From Bacteroidales bacterium UBA4284 (GTDB lineage Bacteria > Bacteroidota > Bacteroidia > Bacteroidales > UBA932), in contig DGVM01000189.1 of NCBI GenBank assembly GCA_002395925.1, forward strand, positions 1-10,565: 10,565 bases of DNA. Direction: 5' to 3'. Under the pieces are notes generated by a model. It had not been told where the DNA came from. It worked only from the letters and a program-made list of their open reading frames with translations, and did no database searches. Made by a program: the position numbers and the translations under genes. This document shows, one piece after another, positions 1 through 6,732 of this stretch; position 1 is the stretch's first letter; every line of letters begins with the position of its first letter.

Positions 1-1271
1 TTGATCATGTTGTAGGGGTTGGAACCGGTCTCTGGGTTCGACAGGGTGCCGTCGCTGAACACCTTGGGGAAGCCGATGGGGGTAATCTGCATCACGTAGT
101 TGTAGATGTTGCCAAGGCCGGTGCCGGGCTGGTTCTTCTTGGTGAACTGCGTGCTGAGGTCCATTCCGAGGGTGGTGGACGGAGTAATGTTGATGTCCAC
201 GTTTGTGCGGAAGTTGAACCTCTGGAAATTCATCTGGGAGTTGTAGCGGTCGTTCTGCTCCACATTGAAGATACCGTCCTCGAAATAGTAGGAACCGCCG
301 GCGTAATAGCGTACGTTCTTGGTACCGCCGGTGACGTTCACGTTGGCCTTCGTCGTCATTGCCCTCTCCTTGAAAATCTCGTGTATCCAGTCCACGTTGG
401 GGTAGAGGTCGGGGTCTTCTCCGGACAGGTACATGCGGCGGGCGTAGTCGTCGATGGTGCCTGGCTGCATGGTGTTGAGGTAGTCGATGAATTGCTCTGC
501 AGTTGCCATCTGCGGCAGCTGGGTGGGGGAAGTCAGACCGGTCTCGACCTTTACGTTCACTTTGGGCTTGGACTCTGCACCACGCTTTGTGGTGATGAGC
601 ACGATACCGTTCGCTCCGCGCACGCCGTAGAGGGCGGTGGCAGTCGCGTCCTTGAGTATGGAGAACGATGCAATGTCTTCGGTGTCAACAAGGTCCATCG
701 AACGCTCGACGCCATCGACAAGGATGAGCGGGTAAGCGTTGGCTCCGAAGGTGTTGACGCCGCGGATCCAGAATTCGGCGCTGGATCCGGGTTCGCCGCT
801 GTGCTGCACCGCCACCACGCCGGCCAGTTTGCCGGCCAGTCCGGTGGAAAGAACGCCGATGGGGGCCTGGAGGGCACTGGCGTCAACGGTGGTGATGGAA
901 CCGATGACGGAAGCTTTCTTCTGAGTGCCGTAGGCTACCTTTACAACCTCTTCCAGCTGGTTGGCCTGCGGAATGAGCTTGATGAGTAAGTCCTTTTGGT
1001 CGCCGACCCTGACTTCTTCGTCCTGGTAGCCAAGGAAACTTACGACGAGCACGTCGGTGGACTTGACGCTTATCTGGAAACGTCCGTCGTTGTCGGTCAT
1101 CGCTCCGCGGGTCTCACCCTTGACGGTGACAAATGCTCCGGGGAGGGGCAGGTCGGCCTCGTCGAGGATGCGGCCTTTCACTTCGCGGCTTTGCGCAAAG
1201 CCGGGGACCGAAACCGCCAGGCATACAAACGCTGCCGCAAGAGTGAGCAAGAATTTTAAAAGTTTGTGCAT
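1..1271 (-). CDS. SusC/RagA-family TonB-dependent outer-membrane receptor, N-terminal part (3' end beyond window)
   Basis: Outer-membrane beta-barrel transporter that imports glycans or oligosaccharides with a SusD-type lipoprotein, powered by TonB. About 423 residues are visible and remain open to the left edge without a stop. Residues 1-27 form a signal peptide (positive MHKLLK, hydrophobic core, FAQ at the cleavage site). Residues 31-100 form a carboxypeptidase-regulatory-like beta-sandwich (VKGRILDEADLPLPGAFV, then TDNDGRF). A TonB-box-like stretch QLEEVVKVAYGTQ lies at 105-117, followed by the plug domain. The SusC signature SILKDATATALYGVRGANG (about 204-222) continues into IVLITTKRG. 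The barrel starts after about residue 300. The ATG at 1269-1271 lies 14 nt after the ROK kinase stop, with no promoter box between them, so it is probably the fifth gene of the operon. No SusD is visible; it should follow to the left. The substrate cannot be read from this part. Family assignment is very secure. Confidence 0.96.
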   Translation of the reverse strand, partial: MHKLLKFLLTLAAAFVCLAVSVPGFAQSREVKGRILDEADLPLPGAFVTVKGETRGAMTDNDGRFQISVKSTDVLVVSFLGYQDEEVRVGDQKDLLIKLIPQANQLEEVVKVAYGTQKKASVIGSITTVDASALQAPIGVLSTGLAGKLAGVVAVQHSGEPGSSAEFWIRGVNTFGANAYPLILVDGVERSMDLVDTEDIASFSILKDATATALYGVRGANGIVLITTKRGAESKPKVNVKVETGLTSPTQLPQMATAEQFIDYLNTMQPGTIDDYARRMYLSGEDPDLYPNVDWIHEIFKERAMTTKANVNVTGGTKNVRYYAGGSYYFEDGIFNVEQNDRYNSQMNFQRFNFRTNVDINITPSTTLGMDLSTQFTKKNQPGTGLGNIYNYVMQITPIGFPKVFSDGTLSNPETGSNPYNMI

Positions 1272-1285
1272 GAGCTATTTATAGG

Positions 1286-2083
1286 TTAATGGGTTTCAAA
1301 CAGTGACCTGAGTCCTTCGAAAACGGCTCCGTCGGGAACCTGGGCGATTGTGACTGCGGGGAGTTCATTTTGCAGCGGCTCGAGCATGAGGCTCGCAGAA
1401 GCCGAAATCTGTCCTCCGAGAAGAAGCGTCCTGATACCGAGACTGTCGAGGACGGGACGCAGGGCTTTGCCAAGCCTTGTTCCGGTATCGGAATAGACTT
1501 GCAGGGCCTTAGAGTCTCCGGCATAAGCCATTTGAGCAATCTGAAGGGGAGTGCAGCCGTTTTGCCCGGAAAGCCTGGCATAGGCGGCGCTGATTCCACG
1601 GGCCGAAAGCCTGTCTTCGAGAATTCCTCCTTCCTCGGCGCTCTTGTTCCAAAGGCTCAGCAAAGGAGATCCGTCGGGGCCGCATTGCACCTTGCCGGCC
1701 GTAGCATAGCTGAATCCGAGGCCGGTCCCCAGCGTTACCAGTGCGGCGTCGGAGGCTTCGAGCCCACGCATGCGTATGGCTCCAATCAGCACGGCATTCA
1801 CGTCATGGGCGAACCTTAGCTGGGTGCTTTCGGGCAGTTGCGCCATTGCGCGGAAGGACTGACCATAAGCGGCTGCGAACTTGTGCTTCATCAGGAAAAC
1901 ACCGTTGCTGTAGTCGAACGGCCCCGGAATGGCGACGGCAACCCGGTCGGCGCCGTCGGCCGCTTCGCGCAGGGATGCGGTGATTTCGTCCCTGCTTCCG
2001 TTGCTGTGCGTCGGAATCTTCCGGCCGTCGGAGCATTTGATGAAAGTCCCTCCGACGTCAAGCAGGATCGTTTTCGTAGCCAT
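1286..2083 (-). CDS. ROK-family sugar kinase (zinc motif absent)
   Basis: Predicted cytoplasmic ATP-dependent sugar kinase of 265 residues, of the actin/hexokinase fold. The start is secure because the phosphate-binding DxGGT motif (D9-VGGT) must lie at the extreme N-terminus. PGPFDYSNG (53-61) is a typical ROK loop. FAHDVNAV (91-98) matches the ENDANAA motif, making D94 the expected catalytic base. LVTLGTGLG (115-123) is the second phosphate loop, and LLGGQIS (221-227) matches the C-terminal adenosine motif. ILEDRLSARGI (154-164) aligns with the sugar-binding Glu helix, with E156 as the key residue. The usual ROK zinc finger (His plus CxCGxxGCxE) is missing; this stretch holds only C134. Its first 26 nt overlap the end of the PMI-like gene in another frame, which suggests coupled translation. 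It probably phosphorylates the ketose or aldose handled by the upstream isomerases. Substrate unknown. Confidence 0.9.
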   Translation of the reverse strand: MATKTILLDVGGTFIKCSDGRKIPTHSNGSRDEITASLREAADGADRVAVAIPGPFDYSNGVFLMKHKFAAAYGQSFRAMAQLPESTQLRFAHDVNAVLIGAIRMRGLEASDAALVTLGTGLGFSYATAGKVQCGPDGSPLLSLWNKSAEEGGILEDRLSARGISAAYARLSGQNGCTPLQIAQMAYAGDSKALQVYSDTGTRLGKALRPVLDSLGIRTLLLGGQISASASLMLEPLQNELPAVTIAQVPDGAVFEGLRSLFETH

Positions 2084-3929
2084 CTCTCAGGCAGGTCTTG
2101 TGGACGCGGATAGGCTCCTTGCCCAGGTTTTCTATTACATATTCTCCCATAGACGCCGGCACGCAGGCGATCTCCATGAAGTCGAGGTCGAAGTAGCGCT
2201 CGGGGTGCGCGAGGCTGCGTATACGTATGTGGTCGCCGTCAACGAGGGTGAGAACATGGAATTTCTCTCCCTTGGTGTCCTGCTCGCAGCGCTCGTCGAA
2301 TTCCAGACGGCGCAGCGAGATGTACATCTGGGGATTCTCGCCGAGGATGTATTCCTTCCATCCAGGTCCCTCGCAGTCAAGCCGGGGCTGCTGGACGATA
2401 TAGTCCTTGCTGGACGGGTCGTGGATGACGGATGTGCGGCGCTGCTGGTTTACATTCAGCTCTCCGAGATGAGTGTGGATGGGACGCTGCTTGCCGTCGA
2501 AGTCGAGCCGCAAGTAGTCGTACATCTTGTATGTGTAGCTGCCGATGGTGAGCGAACCGATTTCCAGTATGACCTGGTTGCGGCCGCTGGAGTGTATGGT
2601 TCCGGCGGGGAGCATTACCTGAAGGCCCGGTTTGCTTTCTTCGTAGCTTACATACTTCATGTAGTCGCAGCTTTTGTGCTCAGTGTCGGCCGCCTCGATC
2701 TCCCTGAAGAAGGCGGGGATGTCGGCGTCGTCGCGGAATCCTATGAAGGTTTTGGCCTCGTGGCCGGTGATGACCACATAATAGCTCTCGTCCTGCCTTC
2801 CGAACTCATTGTAGTTCTCTACGTTGAACTTGCCGCCGGAGTGACACTGAATGCTCATGTTGCCGGTTGAATGATAGCTGTCGTCCCAGTTGAAACGGAT
2901 AGGGAAGTAGCCTTGGTATTTCCCCACGCACTTCTCTCCCATGAGGCTGATGCCCTCCTTGTGAACGAACGAACAGTAGTTGATGTCGAGTTTCTCGGAT
3001 CCTGCTTCCACCAGTACGCTCACCTCCATCGGGATGAAGTCGAACACCCATGCGGCGTTGCGCATGTTCGCGGGAAGGTGGCGCTGCTGTTTCATGTAGC
3101 TGCCGCCCCAGACGCCCTCAAGATAGCAAGGCTTTGCACGGAAAGGATACTTTACGAGCTGGGCGCACACGTCGGCAAAAGCCTCGAACGGCATCATCTG
3201 GAGGCGGGCCCTGTCGTTGTCGAGGAAGTACCAGTCGATGGCGCCCTCGGCGAACAGTTCCTTACGGAGCTGCACGGCGTTCTCGAAGTCGCAATAATAG
3301 CAGCGGCGTATGGTGCGGTTGATGATTCCCGTGTGCTTCTTTCCAAGGTTGGCATACTCTCCGGCGCGGATGCGGAGCATGCTGTTCATAGGGGTGATGT
3401 CGAAGAAACACTTGACGTCGTAAAGCTCCCTGAATCCTTTTGCCAGCGAGCCGTACCCGAATACGGCCACTATTTTCCCAGGAGCCTTTGTGGCGGGGAG
3501 ACTGTTGCGGAAAGCTTCCGCCCTGGCCTCGTCGGTGAGCCCGGCATAACCGCCGTGATAAACCTTGCCGTAGAGCAGCGTGGGGTCTATTTTGGTGTCC
3601 CAGATGAGCAGAGGGTCGATGATCGCATCTATTTCTTCGCCGCTCTTGAGAGTGGCAGCGTCGAAATCGATTGCCTCGAGGCTCAGGCCGAGGAGGTCGC
3701 ATTCGCGGGACATCAGGCCGATCATGAGGTCCCACTTTGTGGTGGTGTAGCCGTCGAAAGCGACGATGACGCCTTCTTTGCGGGCTTTGTCTGCCAGGGA
3801 TGCCACAAACTTCTTCGCGACGTTCGGAGTGCCTCCGGCAACTATGGAATCTACTGTTTTGCTGCTGAGTTCCGGACGATTGACCGGTTTGGGGTCATGG
3901 TACGGAAACGGGTTGTACATGAAGCTCAT
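2058..3929 (-). CDS. Class I phosphomannose-isomerase-like protein with a long N-terminal domain
   Basis: A 623-residue protein, about twice the length of a short bacterial ManA. The C-terminal half (from about residue 265) carries the marks of type I mannose-6-phosphate isomerase cupins: EGVWGG (271-276); SIQCHSGG with metal-ligand candidates Q361 and H363; GRQDESYYVV with E381, 18 residues after H363; and LPAGTIHSSG with H446, corresponding to the PAGTxHA motif. The N-terminal 260 residues have no firm assignment. IVAFDGYTTTKWDLM (55-69) and KIVAVFGYGSLAKGF (152-166), followed by CFFDITPMNSMLRIR (174-188), have the look of a nucleotide-kinase-like alpha/beta fold, but no intact GxxxxGK[ST] P-loop is present, so any kinase activity is doubtful. 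It lies 6 nt after the isomerase gene and overlaps the kinase gene by 26 nt. It probably isomerises or epimerises a sugar or sugar phosphate in this catabolic route; the exact reaction is unknown. Confidence 0.87.
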   Translation of the reverse strand: MSFMYNPFPYHDPKPVNRPELSSKTVDSIVAGGTPNVAKKFVASLADKARKEGVIVAFDGYTTTKWDLMIGLMSRECDLLGLSLEAIDFDAATLKSGEEIDAIIDPLLIWDTKIDPTLLYGKVYHGGYAGLTDEARAEAFRNSLPATKAPGKIVAVFGYGSLAKGFRELYDVKCFFDITPMNSMLRIRAGEYANLGKKHTGIINRTIRRCYYCDFENAVQLRKELFAEGAIDWYFLDNDRARLQMMPFEAFADVCAQLVKYPFRAKPCYLEGVWGGSYMKQQRHLPANMRNAAWVFDFIPMEVSVLVEAGSEKLDINYCSFVHKEGISLMGEKCVGKYQGYFPIRFNWDDSYHSTGNMSIQCHSGGKFNVENYNEFGRQDESYYVVITGHEAKTFIGFRDDADIPAFFREIEAADTEHKSCDYMKYVSYEESKPGLQVMLPAGTIHSSGRNQVILEIGSLTIGSYTYKMYDYLRLDFDGKQRPIHTHLGELNVNQQRRTSVIHDPSSKDYIVQQPRLDCEGPGWKEYILGENPQMYISLRRLEFDERCEQDTKGEKFHVLTLVDGDHIRIRSLAHPERYFDLDFMEIACVPASMGEYVIENLGKEPIRVHKTCLRDGYENDPA

Positions 3930-3935
3930 ACTGTT

Positions 3936-5399
3936 CTATCTGATGTCGTGATACTCGAATCCCATAATCTCGGCGAGAGCCTCAAGCTGGGGCCTCCAGT
4001 CGCCGTCGGCGATGGCATAATGCTGGGTTACGCCCACCTTGAGCACGCGCTCGAAAAGTTCCTTTACTGGTACTTCGGGGCGGAAGATGGTGTGAGAGTA
4101 AGTTGCGAGGAGGTGCTTCTTGGAACTCTGGGGGGCGTCTTTCTCAGACAGGCTCTCCGCCATGAAGGTGACCAGCTTGTATTTGCCGTTTTCTTCGTAG
4201 AGGCCGCATACAGTCTTGCGTCCGGGGCTTATGCGGTACCAGGCGAACGGGGCACCTGCATACTTCCAGGATGTCTTTGCGAAGCGCACGTCGCGGGCTA
4301 TCACCACATTGTCCTGCCAGGAGGGGTCGTTGTGGTCGTTGGGACCGGCGTGCCCTCCGGCGAAGGTTCCGAAATCGTCTTCGATGTGGAAAGGCTCTAT
4401 GAAGTTGACGTTCTTTCCGGAGATGAGTTTGAGGATGTAGGTGGCGAGTCCCGCTCCTATGTCGGCTTCGGGCACGAGTACGCTCACATTCTCGTTGAAC
4501 CACTGAGGGTAGAATCCTGCCCGGCATCCGGCGGTGCGGAAGGTCGCCTGGTCGATGTCGTTGTAAACGTAGCAGTCGATGTCGTTCTTCTGGGCCAGTT
4601 TCTTGATGGCGAGGGTTGCCTTGACACATCCGATGAACTTATCGTATTCTACGTCGGGCATCATCTTGTACCTGGAGGTGAGATCGTCGGCGTACGCCTT
4701 GACCTCTTCGTCGGTAAGGTTGTCTATTTCAGTGCCGTAGTCGGAATAGGGGAGATAGTGGATTTCGGGCCCTATCTTGGTGAAGAGGTCGTAATTGTCG
4801 ATGTAGGTGCTCCACATGGCTTCGTTCATGTTGGCCATGAGACCGACGTTGGAGCGGCGTAGAATCGCGCGTGCGCGTGCGGCCTGTGCGTACACGCGTA
4901 CCTTTTCTGTTATTTCTTCCCTTGTGCCCATGACGGTGCGTACCCTCTCGCGCGGGATGCGCTTGAGGCTGCCGGAGCCTTCCAGGGAGCCTACGAGGGT
5001 GCCTGCGCAGAGATAGTCGACGAAATCATCCTCGTCCAGGGTGGTTTCGAAGCTCATCCTGGGCTTTGCCACATTGCAGAATATGATGGGAATGTCGGGG
5101 CAGTCCCGCAGGAACCTTATCCATGCGAAGTCTTCGCTCCAGGAGAGGAACTCGGCATAGATGAAATCTACTTTTTCATCGAAAAAGAGTTTTATCGCCT
5201 TTTCTGCGTCTTCCCTTTCATATACTATCCCCGGATCCACCAGGTCGAGGAAGTCCATGGATGCTTTGATCGCTTCGACCGCCTTGGTCTTGCGCTCTCC
5301 GTAGGTTCCGCGTTTGGGGCCGTAGAGATTCTTGAACCTGGGGGATGCCACAAGCAGCAGTCCCGCACGGGCTTTCCTTTGTTTTTCTTGTACTTGCAT
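3936..5399 (-). CDS. Aldose-ketose isomerase of the L-arabinose/L-fucose isomerase superfamily
   Basis: A 487-residue cytoplasmic enzyme, close to the roughly 500 residues of L-arabinose isomerase (AraA). The four Mn-binding and catalytic positions of AraA (E306, E333, H350, H450 in E. coli) have clear counterparts in the same order and spacing: E311 in VPEADIGAGLATYIL, E335 in FIEPFHIED, H350 in AGGHAG, and H460 in GVTQHYAIADGDW. The expected reaction is reversible aldose-to-ketose isomerisation (for example L-arabinose to L-ribulose, or a related sugar). Outside these motifs the similarity to AraA looks distant, so substrate is left open and no gene symbol is given. The ATG overlaps the transporter stop by one base (TAATG), which implies translational coupling. 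The next gene begins 6 nt after its stop. No signal peptide or membrane segment. Superfamily confident, specificity not. Confidence 0.88.
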   Translation of the reverse strand: MQVQEKQRKARAGLLLVASPRFKNLYGPKRGTYGERKTKAVEAIKASMDFLDLVDPGIVYEREDAEKAIKLFFDEKVDFIYAEFLSWSEDFAWIRFLRDCPDIPIIFCNVAKPRMSFETTLDEDDFVDYLCAGTLVGSLEGSGSLKRIPRERVRTVMGTREEITEKVRVYAQAARARAILRRSNVGLMANMNEAMWSTYIDNYDLFTKIGPEIHYLPYSDYGTEIDNLTDEEVKAYADDLTSRYKMMPDVEYDKFIGCVKATLAIKKLAQKNDIDCYVYNDIDQATFRTAGCRAGFYPQWFNENVSVLVPEADIGAGLATYILKLISGKNVNFIEPFHIEDDFGTFAGGHAGPNDHNDPSWQDNVVIARDVRFAKTSWKYAGAPFAWYRISPGRKTVCGLYEENGKYKLVTFMAESLSEKDAPQSSKKHLLATYSHTIFRPEVPVKELFERVLKVGVTQHYAIADGDWRPQLEALAEIMGFEYHDIR

Positions 5400-6643
5400 T
5401 ATTCGCTTGCTTTATTCTTGTTATAGTCTTTGTTGTAGTGCCTCATGCTGACCCATAGGCATGCGACGCCGCATATCAGCCAGATGGCTCCGAGTATGGG
5501 GAAGGTTGCGTTGAGGCTGCCGGTGGCTTCCTTGATGAGGGCGAGGATATAGGGTGCCGTCGCTCCTACTGCGAATCCTGTCATTATCATTGCGCTGGAG
5601 CAGGATGCGTGGAGGCGTTCGGGGGTGACGTCGTAAAGGACGGCGTAGATGTTGGCGTCGAAGAATGCACGGAAGAAGCCCCATCCTGCGAAGCAGGTGT
5701 AGAGGAGCCAGACGCTCTTTGCCGAGCCCATGAAGGGGAGGAAGACTGCCCCCAGGATCAGGCCTGCGCCTTGTATCAGCATGCGTTTCCTGGGGTCTTT
5801 GGCGGCCCATTTGTCAGACAGCGTTCCGGCCAGGAGCACTCCGATGAAGGCTGCGACGTAGGTCCACAGCATGGAGTTGAGTCCCGCCTGGGCTCCGCTC
5901 TGGCCGAAGTTTTCCTGGAGGAAGGTGGGAACCCATGTCATGTATCCGGTAATCACGAATATGAATCCGCAGAATCCCAGAGTCACCATGAGTGCCGTCG
6001 GGGTGGTGAATACCGTTTTGAATCCGTCCCAGACAGAAACTTTTTTCAAACTTGCATCAGAAGGCAGTTCGCGGGGCAGGTCCTTGAGGCGCAGGGCCAT
6101 GACGAGGGCCCAGATTACTCCGGCGCCGCCGAAGATGTAAAAGGCGTACTGCCAGCCCAGCTTGTCTCCGATGTAGCCGGCAAGCCATCCGGCGATGATG
6201 ACGCCTACGTAGTAAGAAGTCTGGTGGATGGACATGGCCCGGGCCCGGGTGTCCGTGTGGTATTGTCCGAGGAGGGAGTAGTTGGCAGGACCGAAGAATG
6301 CCTCGCCTCCGCCGGTGGATACGGAACGGGTGAGAATCAGCAGGAAAACACCGTTTGCAAGGCCTGTGAACATGGTTGCAACGCTCCAGAAGAGTATGCT
6401 GATGGTGCATACCCATTTGCGGCTGAAACGGTCGCCGGCCCATCCTCCCAGCGGGACCATTGCGGCATAGAACAGATTGAAGAACACTGCTATCAGACTC
6501 ACTGAAGTGTCGGTCAGGCTGAGGCTGTCACGTATCAAGGGAAGCACCGAGTTGAAGACCTGACGGTCTCCCTGGTTGAGAAGGAACGCTACCCACAGAA
6601 GGGCGAGGACCTCCCATTTGTACCATTTGCTATTTTGCGTCAT
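5399..6643 (-). CDS. MFS sugar/organic-anion transporter
   Basis: Inner-membrane major facilitator superfamily permease of about 414 residues with a 12-helix pattern of hydrophobic segments, first gene of the operon. The loop 2-3 signature GGWAGDRFSRKW (66-77) is the MFS motif A. WYKWEVLALLWVAFLLNQGDRQV at the N-terminus and FFGPANYSLLGQY after helix 4 resemble the anion:cation symporter (hexuronate/phthalate) branch, though sugar transport fits the neighbours better. The ATG at 6641-6643 was chosen because it lies about 28 nt after the predicted transcription start. A GTG nine codons further upstream (6668-6670) would start almost on the mRNA 5' end and add residues with no family look. No Shine-Dalgarno is seen, as usual in Bacteroidota. 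It probably carries the monosaccharide released in the periplasm into the cytoplasm. Confidence 0.92.
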   Translation of the reverse strand: MTQNSKWYKWEVLALLWVAFLLNQGDRQVFNSVLPLIRDSLSLTDTSVSLIAVFFNLFYAAMVPLGGWAGDRFSRKWVCTISILFWSVATMFTGLANGVFLLILTRSVSTGGGEAFFGPANYSLLGQYHTDTRARAMSIHQTSYYVGVIIAGWLAGYIGDKLGWQYAFYIFGGAGVIWALVMALRLKDLPRELPSDASLKKVSVWDGFKTVFTTPTALMVTLGFCGFIFVITGYMTWVPTFLQENFGQSGAQAGLNSMLWTYVAAFIGVLLAGTLSDKWAAKDPRKRMLIQGAGLILGAVFLPFMGSAKSVWLLYTCFAGWGFFRAFFDANIYAVLYDVTPERLHASCSSAMIMTGFAVGATAPYILALIKEATGSLNATFPILGAIWLICGVACLWVSMRHYNKDYNKNKASE

Positions 6644-6652
6644 AATAGTGTT

Positions 6653-6660
6653 GATATATC
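6653..6660. other. GATATATC palindrome in the transporter leader
   Basis: A perfect 8-bp AT-rich palindrome inside the short 5' leader of the transporter mRNA, ten bases before the ATG. It could be part of an operator or merely AT-rich leader sequence. Weak on its own. Confidence 0.2.
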
Positions 6661-6680
6661 TGTGGTGCACTGTGGTGCAA
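6661..6680. repeat. Tandem 10-bp repeat (TGTGGTGCAC/TGTGGTGCAA), possible operator
   Basis: Two adjacent 10-bp units differ only in the last base. A third, weaker copy (TGTGGTGTAT, 8 of 10) lies at 6725-6734, at the start of the plus-strand gene. Inside the tandem pair there is a dyad, TGCAC-N4-GTGCA (6666-6679). The pair covers the end of the transporter -7 box and its expected transcription start, a place where a bound regulator would block transcription. No regulator gene is in the window. That the repeat exists is certain; its role as an operator is inference. Confidence 0.5.
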
Positions 6681-6708
6681 AAATATATGAAAAAATTGGA
6701 ATCTACAA
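6678..6708 (-). promoter_or_regulatory. Bacteroidota-type promoter for the minus-strand sugar operon
   Basis: Read on the minus strand there is a -33 TTG (6708-6706), a 20-bp spacer, and a perfect -7 box TATTTTTG (6685-6678) matching TAnnTTTG. Transcription should start near 6672, giving a leader of roughly 28 nt to the transporter ATG. It shares its spacer DNA with the opposing promoter. It is the only good promoter found for the five minus-strand genes. Confidence 0.72.
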
Positions 6709-6726
6709 CATTATTCTCTAATTTTG
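6696..6726 (+). promoter_or_regulatory. Bacteroidota-type promoter for the mutarotase-GH127 operon
   Basis: TTG at 6696-6698, a 20-bp spacer, then the perfect -7 box TAATTTTG at 6719-6726 (TAnnTTTG). The ATG at 6733 lies only 6 bp after the box, so the transcript would begin at or next to the start codon (leaderless or nearly so). The -33 element of each divergent promoter lies inside the spacer of the other. Confidence 0.7.
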
Positions 6727-6732
6727 TGGTGT

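Noticed and set aside
1929..2870. Plus-strand open frame of 313 codons
   Set aside because: It crosses the kinase/PMI-like junction antisense and resembles no known fold.
2871..4862. Long plus-strand open frame of 663 codons
   Set aside because: It lies antisense to the isomerase and PMI-like genes, both of which have conserved catalytic motifs. Its translation is rich in V, E and G with no recognisable domain, as expected of the antisense frame of GC-rich genes.
5609..6505. Plus-strand open frame of 298 codons
   Set aside because: It is antisense to the transmembrane helices of the MFS gene, and its E/G/H-rich composition mirrors the opposite strand.
6644..6670. GTG start giving the transporter nine extra residues
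   Set aside because: The GTG lies about 2 nt from the predicted transcription start and the added residues do not look like part of the family; the ATG at 6643 is preferred.
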